A DNA stretch of 64,000 nucleotides, taken from Beta vulgaris subsp. vulgaris. Lineage: Eukaryota; Streptophyta; Magnoliopsida; Caryophyllales; Amaranthaceae. The stretch is from assembly GCF_026745355.1 (NCBI RefSeq), contig NC_079209.1, positions 19,707,987-19,771,986 of the forward strand, given 5' to 3'. Both the position numbers and the translations under genes were made by a program. A model generated the notes under the pieces. It saw only the letters and a list, made by a program, of their open reading frames with translations. It ran no database searches and was not told where the DNA came from. Numbering within the stretch: position 1 is the first letter of the stretch; every line of letters starts with the position of its first letter. Positions 1-11,579 of the stretch are shown here, piece after piece.

Positions 1-132
1 CCCTCCTTCTTTTTCATTTCAAGAAAAGACAACTTCACAACTCAATATTATTCTCTTTCTCCATACTTCCTCCCTCGAAGAAAAATTTCATTCAACAAAG
101 AAAGCAAAATTTATAATTAGGAAAGTAATTAG
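1..132. other. left flank, nothing recognised
   Basis: AT-rich sequence with no coding signal that I recognise. It ends in the TAG trinucleotide (130-132) that is repeated after the first CACTA element and so represents that element's target site. Confidence 0.5.
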
Positions 133-154
133 CACTAGTGGAAAAAACTGCTTT

Positions 155-350
155 TGCTACTTATCAAATGCTCCGGTTGACTAATCAACCCAAGCATTTG
201 TAAAATTTTTAATTAAAAAAAATTCACAAATGCTCGGGTTGATTAGTCCACCGGAGCATTTGATGTCAAATGCTCTGTTGGACTAATCAACCCGAGCATT
301 TGGAAATAAGGGCTCCGGTTGCCCAACACTAGCATTTGGTTATTTTCCCA
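155..350. repeat. left subterminal repeat array of CACTA element 1
   Basis: At least five copies of a CAAATGCTCCGGTTG-like unit occur in alternating orientation, separated by short spacers (variants CTCGGGTTG, CTCTGTTGG). Facing copies can pair as hairpins. In En/Spm elements such subterminal motifs are the binding sites of the element's accessory protein; that role here is inferred. Confidence 0.85.
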
Positions 351-379
351 CGTAATTAGATTCGCCTCAAAAAAAAAAA

Positions 380-620
380 AAAATCTCCTAATTTTCTCTC
401 ATTTTCCCTCGCCTCTCTCGTACTCAACCTGCACATCATCTCCTCGCAGTTCCTTTCATTCTCTCTCTCCTCTCTTGTGTACAACTCTTATCTGATGCTT
501 ATCTCTAGTCTCCGTCTCTCCTACTCTGATCCCTCTTCTTTATCTATGGAAAGCATAACGTATATTTCCTTGTCCTCAATTCCTCTTCTTGATTTGATTT
601 TAGGGTTTTGAATTTCGACT
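380..620 (+). promoter_or_regulatory. pyrimidine-rich leader resembling a plant 5' UTR
   Basis: A run of 14 A is followed by about 170 bases dominated by C and T (CTCTCTC tracts). Then comes TTTTAGGGTTTTG, containing the reverse complement of the telo-box core AAACCCTA that is common near plant transcription starts. No convincing long ORF follows, and the downstream sequence is T-rich and intron-like. I infer a captured or evolved promoter and leader. Similar blocks occur in the other two small CACTA elements. Confidence 0.4.
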
Positions 621-3600
621 ATTTATTTTTGTTTAATCTTGTGTGTTTGCTTGATTTTGTTCTTGATTGTTCTTCGGTCCAGGTTTGTATCATTAGAGCT
701 TCTGATCTTAAATTGTTATATGAAAATTTATCTTGTTTTCAAACCCTAATTTTGTCTAAAGTTAACACATTTCTTCATTTTCTTGTGCCTAATTTCGCCG
801 CCTTTTTTGTTATCTCGTGCTTTCTTTAATTCCTCAATGGATTTGACTGGTTTTATGTTCATTTTTGCATATTAGATTAGGGTTTTCGACTATAAGTTGG
901 AGTTTGTCGGGTCTTGTTCAGTTTTAGTGTTGAGAAATTAAGGGTTTTGCTTAAAAATGGCATGAATGTTGAGAAATTGCCACATTTAGAAGGTTAATCT
1001 CGGAGAATAAATTTTTCTAATTAGTTTTGATTTGAGGAATATTATTTCAGATGTCGCTTTGGAGTATGGCTAATAAAATTGTGGCACAGTGAAGCTTTTA
1101 CGGGAAATATGGGATCGCCAAGTGCAGTTAGCTCTCTGACTTCCTCTTATGAAGATATTGAATATGGTAGTTTCCTTCCCCTTGCTTTGTGAATCTCATT
1201 CTGCAAATCTGTGCTATTCTTCATACCCAACTGTGTTTGAGCACTATGCCTTTATTTCTCTGACTCAAGTATTCCCCTTTCGCCTTCATTCTTTTTGCCT
1301 CAAATTGTTGATTGTGAATTCAGCTCTTAAGTCTATTGTTTATTGAATCGGAATGGTTGGTATTAAGAAGGTTGCATTCTTCATATTGAGCATTATAATC
1401 AAGTAATTAAGGCTATGAAAATTACTCATGCGGGTTGGGATTGAATTCACAGCCTTAAGTGCTTTTTTTCATTTATTCTTTGCATACATAATCAGTGGCG
1501 GCTGATATGATTGGAATCACGATTTCATGTTATGGAAGGATGAGATAATCTGAGAGTATAAATTAATGCTATCTTGTATCTGAGCTTAGCAAAGGAAAAC
1601 TTGTCCTGGCTTCAGGGAATTTACAGGTCTATCTTTGAGATTAGATGCCTTATTTTGTTGCTTTTCCATTTTTTGATGCTTTTTATTATTATATAATGTT
1701 TTATATCACAAGATGTAACTAGAAATTGAAATATTTACCTTTGTATATCTGTATACTTCACTTATACTGGCATGCTGTTATGAGATTATAAGTGAAATCA
1801 TTGCTAATATGTATTTAAGCATTGATGCTTGTTTGTTTATTAAGGGCTCGATCTTTAATGTTCCCCCCGTCAACAACTGTTCAGTATTATAGTTTTCAGA
1901 TTGTTGCATATTAAATATTATTCTTTGTCTTATTGATTCATTGTCATTATTTTTTTTTGTTTCACCCCCCTCTTGGTACACTTGCTATGGTGGCCTAGAA
2001 TGAATCCTTTCTGGAATAGAGATTTTTACTGAAGTTTCTGTGTAGTTTTGCTATTGTATTGAATTTAGAGTAGGTTGGTCAAATCTCAGTAATATTTTAA
2101 TATCAGGCATGTCATCAATTGGTTTGAGACTTCATCTTTTTAGCAAGGGTATTTGGATACGGTTCGGAGGTAAATTTCATGGCTCTTTTCTAACTAACAT
2201 TGTCGATTTTTAATTAAAATTTCACCTTTCATATCTTCTAAATGCTTAAAATTTCACCATTGTTGTTCTCTGCATTTAGGTCCATGTTTGGTGTTGCGAG
2301 CAAGTATTTTGTGATCTGGAATATGGAAAATGCATAGTTAGAGCCTCAAAGACATAAATGAAAGAAAATCATATGATAATCAAGTAATCATGTATAGAAC
2401 TTGCTGGCTACATTCATCTTGATAAACATTGTGTTGGGAATTACACTATGTTAGTATTATCATTACTAGTCGATTACTCACATGGATTCATATATCGTTA
2501 TTTCTAGGAATGGAGATTAGACGACATGAATTCAGACTTTCAAATACCCTCTTGCATATTCATATATCGTTATCTGAAGTTTTTTTTATTGCCAACCTAG
2601 TCATTTTATTCATGAATACATGCCTATACTTTGCAGCAGGAGCAGCTATTACCTGGTCGAGTCCCCATGCAGTTGCAATGTTATGATTATGTGGTGGCTT
2701 CTAGGTCATTTCAGCAGCATTTAAGAGCAGCAAATTGCAGCCATGGGGTCAGAAGGTAGTAAAGCAGAGGTCTCAATGAAGGGTTCTATTATTTTCTCCT
2801 TGTCCTCCATCGTCTTAGGTAAGCCCTCAACCAATTAATCTGCGGCTTTTTTTTCAAACTTAAGCAGACCTTCTGGATTAACTTTTCCTACAATAGTACT
2901 AAGACTTCATTTTGTCATAAGCTATATTACTTAGATAGCTAGACCCAAGTACTCATGTCTAGCACAGGTATATTTGTCCAATTGTCAAATCGCATGAAAT
3001 GGAGTGTCATGTTGTATCTGTGCGCTTGTTGTTGTGTCGTATCCAACACGTGGGTAAAATGACAGAGTTTGAGTAATATAGATCATAAGTCATAAGTTTC
3101 TGGAATGACTCGCTGCATTCTTTGAAAGATAAGTAAAGAAGAAACACTCATTATTAGTAATGAATAGATCCTGAGTGGAATGGTATGCCTGTGTGGTTTC
3201 TTCATAGTGGTATTAGGTGACCTAATTCATAAATCTATAATTCTATCAAGAAAGAACGAAAAAGAATTAATCATGTAATTATGCACATCGATTGGACTAT
3301 AATTTGATTGCCTCGTCATTCATACCATTGTTTTCTAAGGTGGAGAAGAACATGGATTTTGTCGAAAGAAAGAGATAGGGTGTTTCATTGTCACTAATAG
3401 ACCAAGCATCAGCATATTCATTACTCTAGGCTATAAATTTGTTTTCACCATCTATAGAATGCTCTATTGAACCTTGTGATTGTAATTTGGTCTTGATGGT
3501 GGATTAAATTATGTTGTAAGCAAATGTTGTCAAGCAAATGATCTATACGCGGTAAGAGATATGCTTCTTGTTTTCGCTTTGTGATAGTAAGAACTGACAC

Positions 3601-4297
3601 CATCATTACAATTTTCACTAATTCTTTTCCACTCTTGAAGTTCGTGGGATGTCAAAACCTTACACCGCGTAATTAACAGTTGTATGACCTTATATTTTGC
3701 ACTAGTTTTATCCCTTTACCTTTTATTCTGATTTCGATCTTTGCGTACACCGAAAATTGATTTATGTTGATTGGTGCACATGTTACAAATGTGGAGGGAA
3801 CCAAGCTTGTGCAGTTCACTAGGATCCACCCCTTGAGAGTGCTCACTCGGATCCTTTTAAGTAGTTATCAGGTTTGTGCTTTTTCATCTGCACGCTTTCG
3901 TCTATTGTTTTTCCGGGATAGCAAATGGCTCCTTTGGACGCTTAATGTTACATTTTGTTTGGTCAGAAAGTAACCTTTGTACAATGATAGATGAATAGAT
4001 CATCTTTTTAATTTTCAGCACCCATGAACAAAAGTTGTAACCTTTTGCTTATTGAACAATTTTCCTCAATAACGCGGGAAAAAGAAATCCTCATGTTGTC
4101 CCGACTTACCTAAGTACCATCCATATGTAGGACTGGAAGAGCCGTTTTTTCCCTTGTTCAGCATTAGTCAGGAAGTGGGGTGGAGTAGTCTTGTCTCCTG
4201 ATTGGCAAAAAAGAAGCAATAGAAAAAGCATTATATTTCTGGTTATGTAAATCTGAATTCTGTTTTACTTATACATTGTTTGTTTTGTTTGGTGCAG
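621..4297 (+). other. T-rich intron-like interior of CACTA 1, one candidate exon
   Basis: Mostly T-rich non-coding sequence. One short candidate exon stands out at 2637-2759: it follows a good acceptor (ACTTTGCAG) and reads 40 residues open in phase (Gln/Leu-rich, beginning QEQLLPGRVPMQLQCYDYVV) before a stop. I do not recognise its source. Other short open stretches look random. If the leader at 380-620 is transcribed, this region would act mainly as intron. Confidence 0.3.
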
Positions 4298-4553
4298 GCA
4301 CGACCACTCTTCAAGGATAGAAGGAAGTTTAGTGAGATAGCGGACCCAACGCTCCAAGGCAGGTATCTAGCAAGGGGGTTGTATCAAGCACTAGCGGTTG
4401 CTGCAATGTGTGTTCAAGAACAACCTAATATGCGAGAAGTGTGATTACAGTGCTAGATTATCGAGTGAGATTTCTTGCAAGAAGCTGGAGTACGTTATTT
4501 CTCAACTCGATAAGATGAAGGAGACGATTGATCAATATCAGAAATCTGCATGA
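4298..4553 (+). pseudogene. captured fragment of a receptor-like cytoplasmic kinase gene (RLCK VII/PBS1-like), plus a short coiled-coil-like tail
   Basis: A strong splice acceptor (TTTGGTGCAG, ending at 4297) opens an exon that reads [20 protein letters not shown], then a [12 protein letters not shown] segment and [13 protein letters not shown] before a stop at 4442-4444. This matches the C-terminal part of the kinase domain (subdomains X-XI) of PBS1-like receptor-like cytoplasmic kinases. Those are plasma-membrane-associated Ser/Thr kinases acting in immune signalling. In another frame the reading VITVLDY continues where family members have a VIxDVVTALxYL-like stretch, so a small frame break is likely. 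From 4452 an open stretch of 33 residues (SCKKLEYVISQLDKMKETID) looks helical and may be a second captured piece. The catalytic loop and ATP site are absent, so no active kinase can be made. Confidence 0.75.
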
Positions 4554-6814
4554 CATGGATCAAAATGTAAGCTTCTCTATATTTTTGTCCACTATGTCAG
4601 CTTTCCTAGCTATTTTGATTTGGACCTTGGATGATGTACTTGTATTAGGTGATGTCATATGGGACTTGATTTTCTTTGCTGGTGTGAATGTTGTAACGGT
4701 CCTCTACTACATAAGTGTACTTCATTGATTTGTCATTTCAATGGGGGCAGTTGATGTAGGATGACTTTGTGCAGTTGAAGTGGGCCGTGGGCATATAATA
4801 ACACCTGAATTCTCCGATTTGTAAAGTTTTTTTGCTTAATTCTGTTTTTCATTGCCCTCTTTAGAAAGACATTGCTGTTTCAGATTTCTTTTTGTTTTTC
4901 GTTTCAGTTGCACACTTGCACTTATGGGTGACTGATATTAAGTTCGTGCAACCTGTGGTTAATTTAAAGGGACATACATTATATAGAAAGAGGAGAAGTT
5001 ATAGTATTTAGAATTTGAGTAGACAGTATAATATTTCCATGGGTTGTGGTATTTGCATTATTTCAAAATAGGTTAAAAGAGTAAAGAATTTGAAAGTTGG
5101 GACCTGCAGATTGCATAAACTTTTAGCATCATTTTATCTTGTAAGACAACGACTATAATTATAATCTACCCCGGCCCTAATAATAAAGGGGAATAAATTT
5201 AGAAAGAATATAAGGAAAGTAAAACATAGGCAGGCACATCCAATGGAAAACGAGCTGAAGCCATGCACGCCTGTAGATTACTCAAGCACTGCAAATTGCC
5301 TCTAGTGCTGGGGACGATTCCGCTCTGAGCTCTTTTTATCTAATTGTTTTACATGTTCATGGCAGAAACATAGTTGCTGCTCCACTTGGCCTCTAATTCC
5401 TAATTCATTAATTCAAAGTTGCCTATATCATTGGCTTTGTCTTTGCACATACATGAAATGTAGCATTCATTGATGCAAGAAGAATTTTGGAGAGACAGAT
5501 ATTACAGACTAGATGAAGCTCGGTGCTACTATGCCTGCTCAGATAACCACATAGAATGTTTGACACGCAGCTTTGGCTTGCTTAAAAAGTTAAAAGCTAG
5601 ATGAAGTTTTTAGGTAATTATAAAATAGCTAACATATTTTTAATTTCCAGTTTGTGTTTGCCCAACACTAGTTGTTTGATTTAAGTTCAAAGAAAGTTCT
5701 TTCAAGTCATCCTAATGCTTGTAGTTATGACCTAGTTCAATTAGGAGTACCTGATTCTTCTAGTACACAATTCTCTAGCTTATTAGCTTTTGGCTTACAC
5801 TTCTTTATGCCTAGCTTATTAGCTTTTGGGTTGCACTTCCTTAAAGTTTGAGCTAGTTTTATGAAATAGCGCCAATATGAGCATGATTGCAAAGAATATC
5901 AATTTTGGTTTTTGGTTCCTGTCTTCTCCTGCTATGATGCAGTTTTTTGGTTCCAGTCTTCTCCTGCTATGATGCAGACTTCTAGCCATTGACCTAGACA
6001 GTTTGCTATTTTCTTCTTATACTTTATTCTTGACGATTATGCTATCATAATGAAGTTTGTTTATATCAATTGACCTGAACATGCTGTTCTACTCATCTTA
6101 TTGATGCATCCTACTAGCCATTGGCCTAGACATTTGGTTCTTATGATGCTCGAACTCGGGTATGACGATCTGACATAAGTACAGATTTGAGCGTTAGATT
6201 CGTGAAGTTGTCAATCTAATTTATGAATTATTAGGGATTTTGATGTTTGATTTCGAAGATGGTTGATTTTTCGATGGTTTGCTGGAGTTTGTGGGACTTT
6301 GACTGAATTTTTATTCTGATGCTGATATCACTTTGAGCGAATATCAGTTTACCATACTTGACTTTCCCTTTGTATTTTAACTTTTTATCCAGATTCACTG
6401 TCAAAGTATACCTCTATGTTTTAGTGGTGTAAATCAGAGTTGCAATCTAGTTAAATATGTATGACGATCTAGATCCTCTACGTTTAGTTAAATATTTTTG
6501 TATCTCATACGATGTATTGTTTTGGTTTGGTTGAAGCTTTTGTTTTTTGCATTTCTATTCTTTTATTTTCCCGACCATTATAATTAATTATAATAAATGT
6601 ATTGGTTCATTCTTTATGTTCTTTCATAATTTATAGTCTTGATCGTCTTGTTATGACTAATTGATATATGTATTATGTATATATTATATAGTGACTTAAA
6701 AGCATGTTTGTGTGCCTTGTTCTAACTTTAAACAAATGTATTTGCTGCTTTGCTACTGTAGTTTTGTTTTGCTAAGACTTGTTACCAATGCTGCTACCCA
6801 CCAGGTAGCTGGTT
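4554..6814. other. non-coding interior of CACTA 1 with two short tandem duplications
   Basis: AT-rich, with no coding match. Two small direct duplications are visible: a 36-bp unit at 5775-5846 (CTAGCTTATTAGCTTTTGG...) and a unit of about 34 bp at 5911-5977 (TTCTCCTGCTATGATGCAG...). Both look like slippage products. Confidence 0.55.
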
Positions 6815-7082
6815 TTAATTTTTTTTTTTTTTTAAAAAAAGAGCAAATGCTCCGGTTGTTAGGGAAAACCGGAGCACTTGTGAGACAAATGCTCCGGTTT
6901 TTCCTTTACAACCGGAGCATTTGAGCTTCTTTTGCTACTAAAAGAAGCTCAAATGCTCCGGTTTTTTAAAGAACCGGAGCATTTGAGAAATGCTCAAATG
7001 CTCGTATGACGTCTGCTACAAGCCAAATACGGAGTATTTGTGGGGGTTTTTACCGGAGCATTTGAGCATTTTTCCACTAGTG
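6815..7082. repeat. right subterminal hairpin array of CACTA element 1
   Basis: A T-run followed by an A-run (about 6818-6840) leads into four consecutive hairpins. Units at 6844-6880, 6886-6923 and 6950-6985 pair AAATGCTCCGGTT with AACCGGAGCATTT over short loops. The unit at 6923-6950 pairs GAGCTTCTTTT with AAAAGAAGCTC. The array ends in the terminal inverted repeat. Confidence 0.9.
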
Positions 7083-7777
7083 TAGTAAGCAAGAAGTTCC
7101 TCAAATAAAAATAGAAAACAGATTTTATTTAGCAAACTACTACAAAAAAAGCCTAGGAAACCGGTTGAAAACGACCTAGGAAACCGGACTACAACACGTT
7201 TCCATTTCATATGTGTCCTAGGTCAAGTGACCGGTTAAAATACATGGCTTCTTTGATTCTTGAGAGACCAATTGACAAGGAAAACCAGTCTCTTAGATAA
7301 GTATACATATACTATGAAAAAAGTTAAGGAGACCAGTTAACATTTATAATCAGTATCCTTACCTTACCCTTTGAAACCAATTATTAACCACATCCGGTTT
7401 CTTCGGTGTATTACATGTTTTTTTAAATTAAAATCTTACAATATACATACATTATTTGCTCCTGTATTTGCGGTCCCTTGTATATATATGCTTTTAAAAA
7501 AACAAATCTATAAATAGCCACAATAATAATAATATCATGAAACAAAATTCCTGCTTGCTCTATTAATAATGTAAAAAAATATTTTCTAAATTTAATTTGC
7601 ATACAAAATCAATTTCAGTAGTCAAAGCATCAATTGCTTCCAATAATTAATGTCTTCAAAATAAAATTGCTATAATATAATGATATCCACTGAAATATAA
7701 ACTCTAACTTGAGCAAATAATATGTACAATTGAAACTTGACCTGTCTTCAATCTCCATTGTCTCGTGTTTGATTGTT

Positions 7778-7852
7778 TTAATATTTTACCCAAGTATCTC
7801 TTAGCTCGTCAATCATCTCTTGTGAATAAGTGCTAGGAATCACGGGAAAGTA
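7778..7852 (-). pseudogene. possible terminal exon of a CACTA accessory gene
   Basis: On the minus strand an acceptor-like TTTTGTAG is followed by 24 open codons, reading FPVIPSTYSQEMIDELRDTW, and then a stop. It lies inside CACTA element 4 on the 3' side of the transposase, where the second (TNP1/TNPA-type) gene often lies. I see no diagnostic domain, so the identity rests on position and the clean acceptor only. Confidence 0.35.
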
Positions 7853-8414
7853 CTACAAAATAATTACAGAGAATTATAATTAGAACTACTATATCTATAA
7901 ATATTACAACTTTCATATATACAAAAAGGGTGGTTGCCGTACCGACAAAAAAAGTTTTAACAGTGCGGTTACCAAACCGATTAAATTAGCGGTCAAACCG
8001 TACGGTTACATTTATGATTTAGCCGAAATACCGAAATATTTTTTATCTCTATTTAATTGTTGTGAAACATTTTCAAACAATTACATTAATTCTAATATTT
8101 GTTGCTAAGTTACAACAATTAGAGTAAGTATGTAATTATTTGGAAACTCTAGTACTAATATAAACACTATCACTAGGAAATGAGGTGAATTCTTAGTCTT
8201 GGTTATATAATCCAATTGATTTATTATCTACTTTATAATACATTTTATATTAGAGTATATATAATATTAATATATATGCACCAAAAAATTGCAAATATAT
8301 ATGTACATTAAGTAAAACATAATCGTATAACTTAAATAACGGTTGATGGTTAACCGAAAAACCGTACCAGGAAAACGGTTAATCGCTTAGGCGGTAACCG
8401 GACTAAATGGTTAC

Positions 8415-8903
8415 TGTATGGGTATAACCCAAGTTCATTAGCGGCCTTCTCATCTATGGCCGCGAATAGGATTATGGACGCGAGTACGATAAAACCATTA
8501 AAAGCACCGTTCGAGCCAGTTCATCCCCTAGGACCGACAGTGTTGGCGGGCGCCTAACAAGACAAAATAGAGGGAATCTTCCCACCTGTCAAAAGCATCA
8601 TAGCCCTACACGTGTCAAAGGATTATACGTCTTGTCAGAGGAATAGTACTTCTATAAATACCCCAATGGTACTATTCTGCAGGTACATTCTCTTACACCT
8701 AAAAATAGCTTATCTTCTCTCTCTTGTTTCTCTCTCTACATCCTAGTGTGTCCAAATATCTGACTTGAGCGTCGGAGGGGGTTTCCTCAAAACCACCCCG
8801 AGGGTAGTTTACGTTTGCATCCTGTGCAGTTTTCCAGCAAGGACGTGAGCTCTCAGAACTTAGCGGACTCGTGCGAGGACGCTAACTGTTTTCAACCGAA
8901 ACA
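8415..8903 (+). repeat. 5' LTR of Tat-1
   Basis: 489 bp, starting TGTATGGG and ending ACCGAAACA. It shares its whole length with 18679-19169 apart from scattered substitutions and small indels. It contains the TATA box and a CTCTCTC tract downstream of it. Confidence 0.95.
8653..8660 (+). promoter_or_regulatory. TATA box in the 5' LTR
   Basis: TATAAATA, preserved in the 3' LTR at 18917-18924. It is positioned to drive the sense transcript from roughly 30 bases downstream. Confidence 0.7.
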
Positions 8904-8925
8904 ATTTGGCGCTAGAAGGAGGGGT
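8904..8925 (+). other. primer-binding site of Tat-1
   Basis: ATTTGGCGCTAGAAGGAGGG follows the LTR end directly. The TGGCGC start is the expected complement of a tRNA 3' acceptor ending GCGCCA. I do not assign the tRNA species. Confidence 0.7.
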
Positions 8926-8952
8926 CCTCCCAACCTTAGCAAAGAAACAACC

Positions 8953-10435
8953 ATGGGTGACGTAAACAACACAAACAAGGATCCAAGGATAAGGATGTCG
9001 GCCAGACCTCGTCGCAGCCAGTCATCACTGGGGCGATGGGAAACCCACAATTCAACTACCAATCTCCCGAGGGACAGACTCCAAATAGTAACATACCTCT
9101 CAATTTAGCTCAGCTAAGTCAATTCTCACCTGAACAGCTGCAAACTGTAGCTTCTTTCATTCAAATGTTGACTGCCAACCCCCAACAAAGCACACCCAAT
9201 CAACCTGCTGGCGGTGCACGTAAGCGACCACTGGCCACGGCCGGTAGGAACGCGGACGGCACCCCTCTTCGAAAATGCGATCTTTGAACCTAGTGACGAG
9301 AGATGGAAAAAAGGATTGATCAGTCAACTATGAAGAAGACATTTGGAGACAGAAGAATTGTATCATTCAGAGGAAGAGGCCCGGGTGGCTCCCGTCGTGA
9401 GTACAGTGCCTCAGGCGCTAGTAACTATTCGATGGGGGGTCACCTACTCATTAAGCCTAAGCTCTCCCCTTCACATGGATATTTTGAATCATCCAATGAC
9501 GAGAATCAAGATGCCAACCTCCAAGTATGATGGCACTTCGGATCCAGATGACCACGTGGCTGCTTAGAAGGCCACATGTTCCTTTACACTGATGTGGACG
9601 CCATATGGTGCAAGGTCTTCCCGTCCACATTGACAGGCATAGCCCAGACATGGTTCAAAAGTCTAAAGCCAGGTAGCATCTCTAGCTTCTCCCAGTTGTC
9701 GTCCACATTCAGTACTCACTTTGTTAGTAATAGACGTCGCGAGCGTACTACGGGAGAACTGTTATCTGTCAAGCAGGGGGCCATCGAAAGTTTAAGGGAC
9801 TATATCGGTCGCTTTAATGTTGAAGCCGTTTCAATTCCACGCTTACAACAAGATGTAGTGGTGCCAGCCTTGAAGACTGGCTTCAAGGAGGGGTCACCAT
9901 TTCGAAATTATCTGGGTCGTAAATCTTACACCACTCTGGGTCCCGTCCTGGGTAAAGCAAATGATTATATCAGAGGGGAGAGTTTGACAAAGCTGTGGGT
10001 AACCGTGAATCTGAGAAGAAAGAGGATAAGCAAAAGAAAGATAAGGGTCGAATCTGATCGCGCCCGAGATGATAGCGACAAGAGTCGCATATGGTAAAAA
10101 GGGAGATGAACGAGAAAGGGATGGTGAGAGGTATGACCGCGATCGTAGGGATCGTGAAAGAATGTTCGGGAAGGGGTGAGCGCAAGACAGATTTGAGCGT
10201 ACACCCAACTGACTACCTCAAGAAGTCAGATCTTTTTGAAGAACAAGGATAGCGACAAATGGCAGCGTCCTAACCTATGTTCCACAAAAATCGTGATAAA
10301 AGCAAATGGTGTGATTTCCATGGGGATCACGGCCATGTCACGGAATTGTCGTCACTTGAAAGATAATCTAGAAGATTTGTTAGAAGAGGCTATTTCAGCC
10401 AATATAAAGCACAGACGAAAGAAGGAGATCTGGTA
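8953..10435 (+). pseudogene. Tat-1 gag (broken)
   Basis: The first ATG (ATGGGTGACG, 8953) opens a capsid-precursor region in which the reading frame changes several times. Recognisable is the gag core at about 9576-10000: TDVDAIWCKVFPSTLTGIAQ and TWFKSLKPGSISSF, followed by an arginine-rich RRRERTTGELLSVKQG stretch. This is the usual Retrotrans_gag pattern of plant gypsy elements. The C-terminal part is rich in Arg, Lys and Asp. Several frame changes and internal stops mean that it cannot give full-length Gag. Confidence 0.8.
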
Positions 10436-10573
10436 AACCAGTCAAAGAACGTTCAATCAAGGATCAGTGAAATTCAGTCATCAGTGGCGGACCTATTCAT
10501 GGAGGTAGTGTGAATGGGCCAAAGCCAGCCTGAAAGAATTCAGGCACCAAGTCAATTTCAATGAGAGCATGAA

Positions 10574-10900
10574 GTGGAGGCATCCGCCAGCCATGCCGGC
10601 AATGACTTTACACTGAAAGACGCGAGCATGTGGTTTTCCCTCATGAGACCCATTGGTGGTCCCTTAAGAATTTCGAACTGTTTGGTCCATAGGATCCTGG
10701 TAGACGGTGGAAGCTCAGCTAACATCCTGTATCTCTCAACGTTCGAAAAATTGATGATAGGACGAGAATACTTGAAGCCTGTCCGATATCCTGTAATTGG
10801 TTCACCGGGGCGTCTGTAACTCCGGAGGGTTTGGTGAGCCTCCCGGTCCGGATAGGAGACGGCAATGAAGTCCGGGATGTCATGACTGAATTTCTGGTGG
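10574..10900 (+). pseudogene. Tat-1 aspartic protease (broken)
   Basis: The reading ISNCLVHRILVDGGSSANIL carries the protease active-site region, with DGGS where the family usually has DTGS (a frequent variant in plant gypsy elements). A frame break follows at about 10810. The downstream flap and C-terminal part are readable only in other frames. Confidence 0.75.
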
Positions 10901-11579
10901 TAGACGTTCCTGGGCCTACAAGCCATAGTGGGACGCCTCTGATACATGATGTCCAAGGATCGTTTCCACTTATCATCTGACAATGCTGTTACGTCACCAA
11001 TGAAGGGACGACAGCTAAGCTGAGGGGAACCAGGAGGCAGCAAGTCATGCTATTTGACAACCCTAAAACAGCCAGCTAGGAGGATGCCAGTGGAAGAAGC
11101 AAATCCACCCGGGAGAAAGCAAAGAAGGGCTCAAAGAAGGGCCGCGATGAATGAGCAAGAAGAGAAAGAAATGGAGAAAGATAAGGAGATGATGGAAATA
11201 TCAATGGAGGAGTTAGAGGCCAGGCCAGAGGATACGCCAAGGCCAAAACCTGATGGAGAAACTCAGCAGGAAATGCTGGCGGAAGATCCGGCGAGGACGG
11301 TGGCTGTAGGGACAGATATAGATCCGGAGGTAGGATCAATTTGGTGGCACTCTTAAGAGAGAATGCAGACGTCTTCGCGTTCTCCGCTGATGAGATGCCG
11401 GGGATAGACCCTCTGTAATTGTCCATCGCTTAAAGTGGATAGTGCCGTCCGTCCATCAAGCAGAAGAAAGAAATTTTTCGGCGACAAGAATAAAGCCATA
11501 AAAGAGGAGGTAGAAAATTGTTGGCGGCAGGATTTATCGAGCCATGTGACTACCCAGAATGGTTGGCTAATGTCGTTAT

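Larger units (their letters stand above)
133..7082. mobile_element. CACTA (En/Spm-type) element 1, transposase-less, carries a kinase-gene fragment
   Basis: The left end reads CACTAGTGGAAAAA and the right end is its exact reverse complement, ending at 7082. TAG stands immediately outside both ends (130-132 and 7083-7085), the 3-bp duplication expected of CACTA transposons. Both ends carry arrays of a subterminal motif, AAATGCTCCGGTT, in both orientations. No TNP2 or TNP1 homology is visible in nearly 7 kb, so the element should depend on a transposase supplied elsewhere. The interior has a UTR-like leader, long T-rich intron-like stretches and a piece of a receptor-like cytoplasmic kinase gene with its splice acceptor. 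This fits a gene-capturing (Pack-type) CACTA. The ends and TSD are read directly; the capture is an inference. It lies 55 bp from the transposase-bearing CACTA. Confidence 0.9.

Noticed and set aside
4298..4444. Functional kinase gene
   Set aside because: Only the end of the kinase domain is present; catalytic loop and ATP site are missing, and it lies between CACTA ends.
9894..10208. Minus-strand ORFs opposite Tat-1 gag
   Set aside because: They are shadows of the Arg/Asp-rich gag C-terminus, Ser/Pro-rich in the opposite frame.
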